From: an uncultured Bacteroidales bacterium
GTDB taxonomy: Bacteria > Bacteroidota > Bacteroidia > Bacteroidales > Bacteroidaceae
Reading direction: 5' to 3'
NCBI GenBank assembly: GCA_902801425.1
Contig: CADCIQ010000042.1
Coordinates: 21,135-85,134 of the forward strand
DNA length: 64,000 bases
Under the pieces are notes generated by a model. That model had not been told where the DNA came from, did no database searches, and saw only the letters and a program-made list of their open reading frames with translations. The position numbers and the translations under genes are program-made. This document shows, one piece after another, positions 44,802 through 53,131 of this stretch (positions are counted from its first letter, which is position 1; every line of letters starts with the position of its first letter).

Positions 44802-45089
44802 ATGTATCAGATTAAGTTTTCTGGGCGCTTTAAGAAAAGCTACAAGCTATGTATTAAGAGAGGGCTTAATCCTGAACTTATGAGTAATGCCTAGCGCTCA
44901 TTGGCAGAAACTAGTACTGTGCCATCAGAGTTGCTTCCCCACCCGCTTCATGGTGATTATGAGGGGTGTATGGAATGTCACCTTCAACCTGATTGGCTTC
45001 TCGTTTGGAAAAAGCACGAGAATAAATTGTACGTCATGATGGTGACGACAGGCTCACATAGTGATATCTTTTGGAAAAAGAGAAGATAA
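44802..45089 (+). pseudogene. YafQ-family mRNA interferase toxin interrupted by an amber codon
   Basis: From MYQIKFSGRFKKSYKLCIKR the frame is a normal 95-codon YafQ-like toxin except for TAG at codon 31 (44892-44894). The later part keeps the YafQ catalytic blocks: GDYEGCMECHLQPDWLLVW (with H, D and W of the active site) and TTGSHSDIFWKK (with H and F). Nothing else is broken. The single stop suggests recent inactivation; suppression, or reinitiation at a later ATG, cannot be excluded. The antitoxin gene in front is intact. Confidence 0.82.
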
Positions 45090-45151
45090 ATATTATCTTT
45101 GAAAGCGAAGGGCTTTTGATCTTTGACATTAAACCTTAGACTTTTAACATT

Positions 45152-45839
45152 ATGGCAAAATATCTTGACCCGAAAGCGGACTTGACCTTCAAGAAGGTGT
45201 TTGGTGAGCATAAGGAATTGCTCATCAGTTTTGCCTGCTGATCGTGGAGAGAAGTATTCAGAGTTGAAGCCTGTCTATACTCTCAGTCTCGTGAATGATA
45301 TTGCTTTCCCAGAGCTTCCCGATGATTTCTATCATTGCTATATGATGACTCATAGCAAATGTAAGGAATATACTATTGACGATATAGAAATGATATTCGT
45401 CGAGTTGCCAAAGTTTAAGCCCAATACCGTTCTTGACAAGAAGATGGCTGTGCTGTGGCTGAGATTCCTTACCGAGATAAACGAGCACACTAAGGAAGTG
45501 GATAAGGAACTATTATCAGATGATAACGTAGCCAAAGCCGTTAGTCTTGTGGAGGAATCGGCATATAGTGATGCGGAGCTATGGGCAATTGACCGTTACT
45601 GGGATTCCGTAAGTAGAGAACGCACGGCATTGTCGGAGAAATATCTCAAAGGTGAAGCCAAAGGTCGTGAAGAAGGTCGTGCAGAAGGTCTTGCTGAAGG
45701 CGAGAAGAAGGGACGGGAAGAAGGTCGTAAGGAACAAGCGTATGAAATTGCAAGAAACCTCATGGCTATACACCTTCCTATAGAATCTATCGTAAAAGTT
45801 ACAGGATTAAGCGATGATGAAATCGCCTCACTAATGTGA
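45152..45839 (+). pseudogene. Rpn/PD-(D/E)XK transposase-like gene with internal deletion
   Basis: The start MAKYLDPKADLTFKKVFGEH is that of the Rpn family (recombination-promoting nuclease / putative transposase). After LLIS the frame ends at TGA (45239-45241). In another frame the protein goes on from GEKYSELKPVYTLSLVNDIA to the end at 45839. The missing part, about 80 residues, normally holds the nuclease motifs. The C-terminus has the usual charged repeat GEAKGREEGRAEGLAEGEKK and the SIVKVTGLSDDEIASL helix. So it is a decayed copy without an active site. Confidence 0.82.
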
Positions 45840-45889
45840 TGTGTATTCATCAATACGGAATTCGTTATTCCCAGACTATGACGCATATA

Positions 45890-45932
45890 AAAAAGCCCGG
45901 TATATACAATAATGTATGTACCGGGTTATTCT
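45890..45932. terminator. Bidirectional hairpin terminator
   Basis: AAGCCCGGTATATACA pairs with TGTATGTACCGGGTT between the converging genes, with an A-run on one side and TTATTCTTTT on the other. Confidence 0.75.
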
Positions 45933-45939
45933 TTTATCA

Positions 45940-47043
45940 TTAACTGCCTAATAGCACTCTGCAAATAGATGGGCGATTCATAAGTCGATAACTATTGATG
46001 CCTTCGAAGAATATGGTGTCTGAGTCTGCAAGAAGAGGATAGAGTTCGTTGTTTAGCTTGAATAGCAATTCCAGTCCTGTGAACGAAACACCATCATCTG
46101 CTTTTAGGTGAACCATAGGATTGTTGTATTTCTCGGCTTCCTCTGAATCCTCATCAAAAAGGATGAAATCGGTCTCAGCACCTATACATTCTATCTTTTC
46201 TTCAAGCAAACGGACAATAGACTTGCCTGAAACCTCTTTGTTATATCTGGTTATAGCGATATAGAAATCCAATTTACTTCCAAAAACACCTGTCTGGAAA
46301 TTCCACATGACATCCTCAAGAAGTGGTTTGATTCCTTCCTGCTCTTGTGTTTGCCTTGTGCTTTGACCTTCTAATTGCTGTTGCTGATATTTCTTTAGAA
46401 CATCCTTATTTGTACGTCTCTGCCATTTTAGCCCCCATATCATAAAGATGAAAAATATTACCGTAAAAACAAGAGCAACAGGCATAGTCCATGTCCCTTT
46501 AGGGAATACATACATTATCAATAGAAATAATGCCATGTATATTGCAAAACCAATTCGTGCGACAACCCGTCTGCGTTTTAGCTCCTTTTCGCATTCTGCT
46601 TGCAACTCATTCCCATTCTGAACTTCATTATCTTCTTGCTGTGGAAACACGAATAAACTACTCCCGTCGGGATAATAGAGCTCGTTAGAGCCGGTAATAT
46701 CGTAATAGGAAAGGCCGTACTCCTTAGCAAGCTTAAATGCAATCTCACATATTTTATCAGCCTCGGAATATCCCATTGCCATATAGATACCTTCCCTTGC
46801 AATGCAATAGTCAGCATCCAGACATCTGTCTATTTCTTCATCGCTGAGAGCGTACTTTCCATTCATAGGTCGCACGATGTCCTTCATCTTTATGAACCAT
46901 TCCTTCAGACGCGGGGTAGCGTGTTCGCAGTCATTATAGTCAAGATCCTCTTTCCATTCTATCACGTCATCATACCATTCCTGAAACTCCTTGCTGTCCT
47001 TGAAACGAGGATGACGGTCAATGATCATTATATCATAGCTCAT
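45940..47043 (-). CDS. Membrane protein with N-terminal MSYDI-type domain, unknown function
   Basis: The protein is 367 residues. The first 135 or so (MSYDIMIIDRHPRFKDSKEF) resemble a widespread uncharacterised cytoplasmic family that begins MSYDL and has a WYD and a PMNG motif (here WYDDVIEW and RPMNGKYALSD). Two hydrophobic segments at about 170-210 (IGFAIYMALFLLIMYVF, MPVALVFTVIFFIFMIWGL) follow, then a Q-rich linker and a C-terminal domain. It is 35 bases downstream of the GH28 gene and probably cotranscribed. Similar domains occur near polymorphic toxin systems, but no toxin is present here. Confidence 0.6.
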   Translation of the reverse strand: MSYDIMIIDRHPRFKDSKEFQEWYDDVIEWKEDLDYNDCEHATPRLKEWFIKMKDIVRPMNGKYALSDEEIDRCLDADYCIAREGIYMAMGYSEADKICEIAFKLAKEYGLSYYDITGSNELYYPDGSSLFVFPQQEDNEVQNGNELQAECEKELKRRRVVARIGFAIYMALFLLIMYVFPKGTWTMPVALVFTVIFFIFMIWGLKWQRRTNKDVLKKYQQQQLEGQSTRQTQEQEGIKPLLEDVMWNFQTGVFGSKLDFYIAITRYNKEVSGKSIVRLLEEKIECIGAETDFILFDEDSEEAEKYNNPMVHLKADDGVSFTGLELLFKLNNELYPLLADSDTIFFEGINSYRLMNRPSICRVLLGS

Positions 47044-47078
47044 ATTTCAATCTACTTTACTCTTTACCCTTTCCAAAA

Positions 47079-48512
47079 TCACCACATATCCAGCACGAAT
47101 GTCTTGAATGTGACATTTGATACATCAAGCTGGCAAGTCTTTTCTATTTCCGTTGGCTGCTTTATATAGAAGATAACGGAGTTCTTTATGTCAATATCAT
47201 GTATAAGACCTTCATCGCCCTTGGCAAGAATACCAGTCTTGCAGCCTCGGCATGTCACCTTTTCTATGTGAATATCCTTAAAGTCTGGTGCAAAATCAGT
47301 AGCGCCAACGTGCTTGTCCTCCTGTCCTACCTGATTGTTGGAATATGAAGCCTCAAACACTATTGCCTGATCCCTGATGTCGGTCATCACAATGTTAGAG
47401 ATATAGATGTTAGCCGTAGCACCACCACGGCCATAGCTTGTCTTGAAGCGCAGACCTGTATCTGTGCCCATAAAGCGATTGTTGCGAACCACTACGTTCT
47501 GCACGCCACCACTTGCATCCGAACCTATCACAAAGCCACCATGAGCATGAATAACGGTATTATCCTCAACGAGAATATCCTTGCAAGGACCAGCCAAAAC
47601 GCCATTCTTTCCAGAACCGCTCTTTAGGCAGATACCATCATCACCAGCATCAATAGTACATTCTGTTATCAGACATCTGTTGCAGTTGCTAAGATCAATG
47701 GCATCGCCATTCTGGGCATTCCACGGACAACGAACCGTCACGCCAAGCACGCTTACATCCTTACAATAGCAAGGGTGAACGTGGAAACGTGGGGAGTTCT
47801 GTACGGTTATATCCTGAAAAAGCACGCGCTCACAATGCTCAAAGCGGATAAGGTCGGCACGGGTATTTGCCTCCTCCTCTGGAGAATCCGTAAGAGAAGG
47901 AACATTCTTCAGGTTGTAAGGATACCATATATCACCCTTCTCGCTTATGATACCGCCCATCTGCGTGTATTGTTTCCACTCGGAAGAACTAACCTTACTG
48001 CGCTTTACAGGACGCCAGTATGCTCCGCTACCGTCGATAGCACCAAGACCGGTAATGCTGATGTCGTGTGCATTCTTTGCATAGAAAGCTGGTATTACGA
48101 GCTTGCTTGTCTTATTGGTTGTGTTCTTGTGCTTTGACTTATCAGGAGTCATCTTCACTATTGCGTTACGACTAAGGTTTATGTCGATGTTGCTCTTGAG
48201 CATCACCGGACCTGTTAGCCATATACCGTCCTCCACAATCAGATGACCGCCACCCCTTCTGCTGAGGTCATCAATAGCCTTGGCGAAAGCATCTGTGCAA
48301 AGTGTGATGCCATCGCTGACTGCACCATACGCGGTCAGTTTCACGTATCTGTCAGGAATCTTAGGTAGTAGAGGCCTTTTCAGAGGTATAGGAAGGTTCT
48401 TGTAAAGATATGAGAAATCCTTGCCCTCTGTGCATCTATTATCCTGTGCGTTTATGTTTACTAATCCTAATGTTGTTAGTAATAGGAATAGCATAAATAG
48501 TTTTTTGTTCAT
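47079..48512 (-). CDS. GH28 polygalacturonase, exported
   Basis: The 477-residue protein has a signal peptide (MNKKLFMLFLLLTTLGLVNI, ending before NAQD) and a right-handed beta-helix. The GH28 motifs are present: NGDAIDLSNC (NxD), DAGDDGICLKSG (DD), HGGFVIGSDASGG and LRFKTSYG (RxK). The family hydrolyses homogalacturonan or rhamnogalacturonan; exo-acting members fit the sequence. No other pectin gene is present in the window. It has its own promoter and is followed by the membrane protein gene. Confidence 0.93.
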   Translation of the reverse strand: MNKKLFMLFLLLTTLGLVNINAQDNRCTEGKDFSYLYKNLPIPLKRPLLPKIPDRYVKLTAYGAVSDGITLCTDAFAKAIDDLSRRGGGHLIVEDGIWLTGPVMLKSNIDINLSRNAIVKMTPDKSKHKNTTNKTSKLVIPAFYAKNAHDISITGLGAIDGSGAYWRPVKRSKVSSSEWKQYTQMGGIISEKGDIWYPYNLKNVPSLTDSPEEEANTRADLIRFEHCERVLFQDITVQNSPRFHVHPCYCKDVSVLGVTVRCPWNAQNGDAIDLSNCNRCLITECTIDAGDDGICLKSGSGKNGVLAGPCKDILVEDNTVIHAHGGFVIGSDASGGVQNVVVRNNRFMGTDTGLRFKTSYGRGGATANIYISNIVMTDIRDQAIVFEASYSNNQVGQEDKHVGATDFAPDFKDIHIEKVTCRGCKTGILAKGDEGLIHDIDIKNSVIFYIKQPTEIEKTCQLDVSNVTFKTFVLDMW

Positions 48513-48561
48513 GGGGGTGAAATAATAAGAATAGTACTATAGTCAAGTTAACTTTTGCTTG

Positions 48562-48569
48562 CAAAGTTA
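48562..48569 (-). promoter_or_regulatory. -7 promoter element for GH28
   Basis: TAACTTTG on the minus strand followed by CAAGCAAAAG, 50 bases before the ATG. Confidence 0.65.
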
Positions 48570-48619
48570 CTTTTTTTTATCCAAAAAAGAAAACTTTATT
48601 GCGATTTTTTGTAGGAATG

Positions 48620-48899
48620 TGAAAAAATTAATGCGATATTAATGTGGCATTGATGACAATTAATGTAGGTTCGATGAAAAAACGCTTGCGCTTTGCTCTG
48701 AAACATTAATTAAGACGTGAATTAAAATATTAATTTGGACAAAAAATGATGAGAGTCTAAGCCGTAAGTCTAATTAATGTCACAATTAATGTTTCATTAA
48801 TGTCCTAATTAATGTTATGCGATAGTAAAAGTCAAATCGTGGATAATGTAGGTTCGCAAAGCGAAAACTTATAATACCACATTAATATCGCATTAATTT
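48620..48899. repeat. Mirrored array with ATTAATGT units and inverted ends
   Basis: AAAATTAATGCGATATTAAT then GTGG at the left is the reverse complement of the right end. In between, ATTAATGT recurs at 12, 11 and 12 bases (48782-48823). The region from 48570 to 49013 holds no gene that I can support. It lies between the GH28 promoter and the sigma factor gene. Confidence 0.75.
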
Positions 48900-49013
48900 T
48901 CCGAGCTTTCCGTGTTCAAAATAATCTCATCGTCTTTGCGTTTTAAAAATATAATAGTGAAAAAATGAAATTTCAACTTAACTTTTTGCATTTGCATACG
49001 CTTATGTTGTAGA

Positions 49014-49532
49014 ATGACCCAAGAAGAGTTTGAACATATCGCCCCAGCGCTCCGAGAGTTGATGCTCTCGGTAGGCCGCAGTTTCTTCGGCAATGATGAT
49101 GATGCCGAGGACGTTGCACAGGAGGGATTGGTAGCTCTTCTAAGGTTCATCGACAGAATGGAGTCTGGTGCCCGGCATGATGCTCTCGCCATCAGGGTGG
49201 CAAAGCATTGCTGTATGGATATAGTGAGGAAAAGGAAATCCAGCCCCTTTGTGTTATGCAGATCGAATGAGGAGATAGCACCACCAGGAAGGGATGTGGG
49301 GGCGTCGCCTCACGAGAATCTGGAGGCAAAGGAACTGCATGAAGCCGTTGACAAAGCCGTTCAGCATCTCAAACCGAGTGAGCGACGACTATTCGAGATG
49401 CGACAGATAGAAGGTCTTGAGCTTGACGACATAGCCAAACGGACAAACATAGCGAAGCCCTCGATAAAGAGCATTGTCTCGGCAGCAAGAAAGAAAGTCT
49501 TCGAGGAAATTAAAGAAAGACTTAGAAAGTAA
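49014..49532 (+). CDS. RNA polymerase sigma-70 family factor (ECF-like)
   Basis: The 172-residue protein has a region 2-like segment (DDAEDVAQEGLVALLRFIDR then RVAKHCCMDIVRKRKS) and a region 4 helix-turn-helix (LKPSERRLFEMRQIEGLELD then DIAKRTNIAKPSIKSIVSAA). That is the layout of Bacteroidetes ECF sigma factors. No clear -7 motif was found upstream. The stop codon lies inside the first unit of the GTAAATTA array. The next gene codes for a membrane protein likely to be its anti-sigma factor. Confidence 0.87.
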   Translation: MTQEEFEHIAPALRELMLSVGRSFFGNDDDAEDVAQEGLVALLRFIDRMESGARHDALAIRVAKHCCMDIVRKRKSSPFVLCRSNEEIAPPGRDVGASPHENLEAKELHEAVDKAVQHLKPSERRLFEMRQIEGLELDDIAKRTNIAKPSIKSIVSAARKKVFEEIKERLRK

Positions 49533-49676
49533 ATTACTTTTTAGAAAGTAAATGACCAGTAAATTATAATCAGTAAATTACGAGAGCGACATCCGTCGCT
49601 TGGAAATGCTGAATTAAATATTAAAAATTTACTGAATTTAATTTACTGAATTAATTTACTTCTAATTTACTTTCCG
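49527..49676. repeat. Mirrored array with AGTAAATTA units between sigma factor and membrane protein
   Basis: GAAAGTAAATTAC, AGAAAGTAAATGAC, CAGTAAATTATAATC and CAGTAAATTACGAG are mirrored after a GCGACATCCGTCGC hairpin by AATTTACTGAATTT, AATTTACTGAATT, AATTTACTTCT and AATTTACTTTCC. The first unit contains the stop codon of the sigma gene. Confidence 0.8.
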
Positions 49677-49719
49677 CCACAGGGCGCAAGCCCGATTTAA
49701 TTGTAAAAGTTTTAACGAC

Positions 49720-50388
49720 ATGACATATAAAGAAACTGAAATATTAATCCAGAAATATCTCAACGGCGAGACAACAGCCGAGGAGGAGAGACTTCTTGCT
49801 CTTGAAGTTTCCCGAAAGGATGCACCCGATGACTGGAAAGTCATAGCCGAGATGCTTGGCGAACTGACCGTTGACGAGGCACTCTTCGACCAGATCATGG
49901 CAGAACGCAAGCCAAAACCACGCCTCATGCGCTTCTGGCCTTGGGTAGCCGCTGCCTGTGTTGCCGCCCTGCTCGTTGTCTTCCTCGGTCCTCCGAGAGA
50001 AGATACCGTCAGCAAGCCTCAAATAGCCAAGGTTGAACCAAAGCCGAAGGTCGCAGAAGAGCCAAAGACCATTGAGCCACAAGAGACGGTAAAGAGCAAC
50101 ACCTCTGCCCAATCTCTGCCCACGCACAAGACAAGGCACAAGCCTCGCGTTTCAAGAAGAGCAAAAGAAGAGCAACAAGAGAGCATCACAAGACAAGAGG
50201 CAGAACCTGTTGCCAAGCCAGAGACTATCACAAATGATATTGCACAGACAGAAGAGCCTATCATGCAAGAAGTCATTTATGATGCTAATATGGATTTTAA
50301 GGCATTCACAAGAAGCATTCGCGAAAGAGGCGAGCGCGTAACACAAAGGATTGCTATGAGTTCTCAACCACGTTATCAATTAAATTAA
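49720..50388 (+). CDS. Single-pass membrane protein, putative anti-sigma factor
   Basis: The 222-residue protein begins with a short helical region (MTYKETEILIQKYLNGETTA then EEERLLALEV) like the cytosolic part of anti-sigma factors. A single membrane segment follows (WVAAACVAALLVVFLGP, about residues 70-87), then a proline- and lysine-rich, low-complexity periplasmic part (PKPKVAEEPKTIEPQETVKS). Its position after the sigma factor supports the role. No catalytic motif is seen. It is followed after 11 bases by the first twin protein gene. Confidence 0.75.
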   Translation: MTYKETEILIQKYLNGETTAEEERLLALEVSRKDAPDDWKVIAEMLGELTVDEALFDQIMAERKPKPRLMRFWPWVAAACVAALLVVFLGPPREDTVSKPQIAKVEPKPKVAEEPKTIEPQETVKSNTSAQSLPTHKTRHKPRVSRRAKEEQQESITRQEAEPVAKPETITNDIAQTEEPIMQEVIYDANMDFKAFTRSIRERGERVTQRIAMSSQPRYQLN

Positions 50389-50399
50389 CATATAAAATT

Positions 50400-51488
50400 A
50401 TGAAAAGAATCATCACAATTATATTATCAGCTATACTGACAATAACAGTATCAGCACAAGACAAGAATCCCGTTGAGAAGATATGCGAAGAGATATATTC
50501 TGCTGTGCCAGGACTGCCTTGTCTTGATGACAAGCAAAAGTCATACAACGGAGATGGTTTAGTAGTATATTCTCACGGAGCCTACTTCGACGGAATCTTC
50601 TGTACAAAGGATTCTGCAGAATACAAGAAAAAAAAAGTTATAAAGAAAATACTCGGTATTATCAGACATAACCTTGACTCATTGATAAAATCATCAGAGG
50701 AAAGTCATCACTTTGAATCTCATAGTCATGATGCTGACACTATAAAATATTCCCTTTGCTTGTCCAATGGACCAGTTGTTCCTAAGAAAATCAAAATGGG
50801 GAATTTAACTTATATTACCCCAGATGATGACGAAACTGTATCTCTCGATTATACAAGGAACAAAAGGAATTATGAGTACAGAGGGTATGCTGATTGGGTG
50901 AACTTGAAATACCATAAGAATGTTATTCTCCCCAACAAACACGATAATGCTTTTGATAAGCAGGCTTATCTGGAAAAAATAGCACCAGTTCTCAAGCATA
51001 AAGATATAAAATCGTGGGATTTCAAGTGGTCACAAAGTGAAGACTACGACATTGAGAGTAACAAAGAGGACATTGATTTCATCACCCTCCTGTATCCTCA
51101 ATACAAAAACGCAGGGCAATGTATAGGAACCATGTATTTCATTCCAAAAGAAAAGAAAGAATTGGCAGAAACTATACTGACATCCTTAGATAGCATCACA
51201 CTCAATCATACGGAAACCAATCCATATCAAAGGTATGTATATCACTATAACATGAAGGATTGGGTAATGCGTTATACAGAAGGTGCAGGTCATAAAATCA
51301 AAGAAATGTTTTTCACGAACTATCAATCTTCTACACGAGTATTTTATGGTGTTACTTCCCAAGGCTACTATGTAGCCATAGCTGATACTGAAAAGAATTT
51401 CTGCATTCCAAGAGAATGGTATGTCCTAAAAGTTTTCGATCACGGCAAGAAGGAATACATAAAAGGAGCAAACCCCAAAACTAAATAA
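50400..51488 (+). CDS. Secreted protein of unknown function, first of twin pair
   Basis: The 362-residue protein has a signal peptide (MKRIITIILSAILTITVSAQ). It shares with the next protein the signal sequence, the block IKSWDFKWSQSEDYD (IKSWKFKWEISDDYD in the twin), GTMYFIPKEKKELAETI and the end REWYVLKVFDHGKKEYIKGA. No known domain is recognised. It starts 11 bases after the putative anti-sigma gene, so the four genes probably form an operon controlled by the sigma factor. Confidence 0.75.
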   Translation: MKRIITIILSAILTITVSAQDKNPVEKICEEIYSAVPGLPCLDDKQKSYNGDGLVVYSHGAYFDGIFCTKDSAEYKKKKVIKKILGIIRHNLDSLIKSSEESHHFESHSHDADTIKYSLCLSNGPVVPKKIKMGNLTYITPDDDETVSLDYTRNKRNYEYRGYADWVNLKYHKNVILPNKHDNAFDKQAYLEKIAPVLKHKDIKSWDFKWSQSEDYDIESNKEDIDFITLLYPQYKNAGQCIGTMYFIPKEKKELAETILTSLDSITLNHTETNPYQRYVYHYNMKDWVMRYTEGAGHKIKEMFFTNYQSSTRVFYGVTSQGYYVAIADTEKNFCIPREWYVLKVFDHGKKEYIKGANPKTK

Positions 51489-51497
51489 CTATCAATT

Positions 51498-52649
51498 ATG
51501 AAAAGAATCATCACCATAATACTATCCGTAATGTTGGCAATAACAGTCTCTGCTCAAACAAAAACATTACTCGATAAAATCCTTGAACCGTTAAATGAGA
51601 CTTGCAATTACAAAATGATATACCATTTAGACAAGCCCAACAGAATATGCACCAATCAGTATTATTCTATAACATTCGACGACTTTAATTTTCAAGATAT
51701 CTTCCTACACAGAAGTTCACCACACAATGACAGCATTTCAAGAAAACAGGTTTTGCTAAACAGTCATTTTTGCAACAGTTTAGATTCCCTGATGAAGATT
51801 GCAGAAGAAGGTTATCATTATGAAAACCATTACAAGGGCAAAGGGGATTCTATAATATATTCTATATGCCTAAGAAACATAGATGATGGTATAAAAAGGA
51901 GAATAAACAATCATGGCGAAGTTGTGTATCCTGATGCAATTGAAAGTATCAGTTATGATTTTAATTCTTGGCATTACAAATCAGACACTTACCATCAAAA
52001 AGACACGATTTTTGATGGTGTTAAGGTTCCCATATACAAAAAAGCCGAGCAAGAAATTGACACGATTTTAGGAGGTGTTGGACACCTCACATACACAAAA
52101 GCCGAACTGATTGATGAAATCCGTCCTTTCGACAAAGAGCAGTATTACCAAATTATACAGCCTGTTCTCAAACAGAAAGGAATAAAATCATGGAAGTTCA
52201 AATGGGAAATAAGCGATGATTATGACTATAATCCCAAAGAATACACTCATGGCTATTGGTCTATAAGTGGAGGTGGAGCAACAAGAGAAGGTACAATGTA
52301 TTTCATACCCAAAGAAAACAAAGATTTAGGAGATAAAACATTTAGTGCCATCGACAGTCTAACATTCAATTACATCAATAATAATTATGAACAAGATTTT
52401 TATTACAGGTCCAACCAACATAACGAAGCAAAAACGGCATTTGTCCCAAATGAATTACGACACATATTGAGTGCACATTTCAACATAGACAATGGCGACC
52501 GGGTAGAGGTTTTAGTCGGATATACAGAAGCCGGATATTACATTGTGGTTTCAGAAAACAATGGCAGTAACGGTTTTCCTGTCGAATGGTATGCCTTAAA
52601 GAGTTTCAACAACGGAAAGAAGGAATATATTAAGGGAGCAAAGAAATAA
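51498..52649 (+). CDS. Secreted protein of unknown function, second of twin pair
   Basis: The 383-residue protein has a signal peptide (MKRIITIILSVMLAITVSAQ) and is a diverged duplicate of the preceding gene, 9 bases away. Common blocks are SLDSLMKIAEEGYHYENH / NLDSLIKSSEESHHFESH and VEWYALKSFNNGKKEYIKGA at the end. It has an insert with two near-identical stretches (KKDTIFDGVKVPIYKKAE, QEIDTILGGVGHLTYTKAEL). Function unknown. A terminator follows. Confidence 0.75.
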   Translation: MKRIITIILSVMLAITVSAQTKTLLDKILEPLNETCNYKMIYHLDKPNRICTNQYYSITFDDFNFQDIFLHRSSPHNDSISRKQVLLNSHFCNSLDSLMKIAEEGYHYENHYKGKGDSIIYSICLRNIDDGIKRRINNHGEVVYPDAIESISYDFNSWHYKSDTYHQKDTIFDGVKVPIYKKAEQEIDTILGGVGHLTYTKAELIDEIRPFDKEQYYQIIQPVLKQKGIKSWKFKWEISDDYDYNPKEYTHGYWSISGGGATREGTMYFIPKENKDLGDKTFSAIDSLTFNYINNNYEQDFYYRSNQHNEAKTAFVPNELRHILSAHFNIDNGDRVEVLVGYTEAGYYIVVSENNGSNGFPVEWYALKSFNNGKKEYIKGAKK

Positions 52650-52696
52650 TTTTAGATTATAATGGTTTTAGCGAGATTATTTTAAGAGGGTAACGG

Positions 52697-52735
52697 AAAG
52701 CTTATGTCCATTTCGGGCATAAGCTTTTTTCCTTT
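52697..52735 (+). terminator. Intrinsic terminator of the sigma operon
   Basis: AAAGCTTATGTCC and GGGCATAAGCTTT pair and are followed by TTTTCCTTTG. Confidence 0.92.
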
Positions 52736-52837
52736 GAATTCACGTTATACTACTCATCTGTAGAATTGGCAAGAGGCATAAACGGAGGTGGCTTCTTTCA
52801 AGGCAAGGGGTGGTAAATCTCTCGTGCCTCCGCTATA

Positions 52838-53010
52838 GTTCCGTTCTTCATCCCATGTAAATCCCATATAAATACCATTAAAATACAACAAAGATACCAT
52901 TATATTACCATAGTTTATGGTATTATTATGGTATTATAATGGTAATATAATGGTATTATTATGGTATTATGAACGGAGAAATATGGGAAGAGCATAGAAG
53001 GGAGAACAGA
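52838..53010. repeat. 11-bp phased palindromic array (copy 6)
   Basis: The left arm carries CCCATGTAAAT, CCCATATAAAT and ACCATTAAAAT in 11-base phase. The centre is ACCATAGTTTATGGT, and the right arm has five ATGGTATTATN units before GAACGGAGAAATATGGGAAG. The array is very close to copies at 11.4 and 31.1 kb. Confidence 0.87.
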
Positions 53011-53014
53011 CCTA

Positions 53015-53080
53015 AAGGATAGAGAAATCCCCTTCTCCCAGCATAATGACAAAGTGTCTAAAGGCTGAGAGAAGGGGAGT
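53015..53080. other. Hairpin tail attached to array copy 6
   Basis: ATCCCCTTCTCCCAGC pairs with GCTGAGAGAAGGGGA. It is homologous to the hairpin at 31281-31340, including CAGACCTAAAG just before. Confidence 0.7.
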
Positions 53081-53131
53081 AGGGGGGAATAAAAGATTTA
53101 AGTTTCGCTTTGTTTTCGTCGAACTCACGTT

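Noticed and set aside
45940-47043. Immunity protein of a polymorphic toxin
   Set aside because: Only the N-terminal domain hints at this; no toxin gene is adjacent and the gene follows GH28.
11371-53010. Tandem arrays as possible CRISPR arrays
   Set aside because: Units are 11 bases with no separate spacers, arms are mirrored and no cas gene is present.
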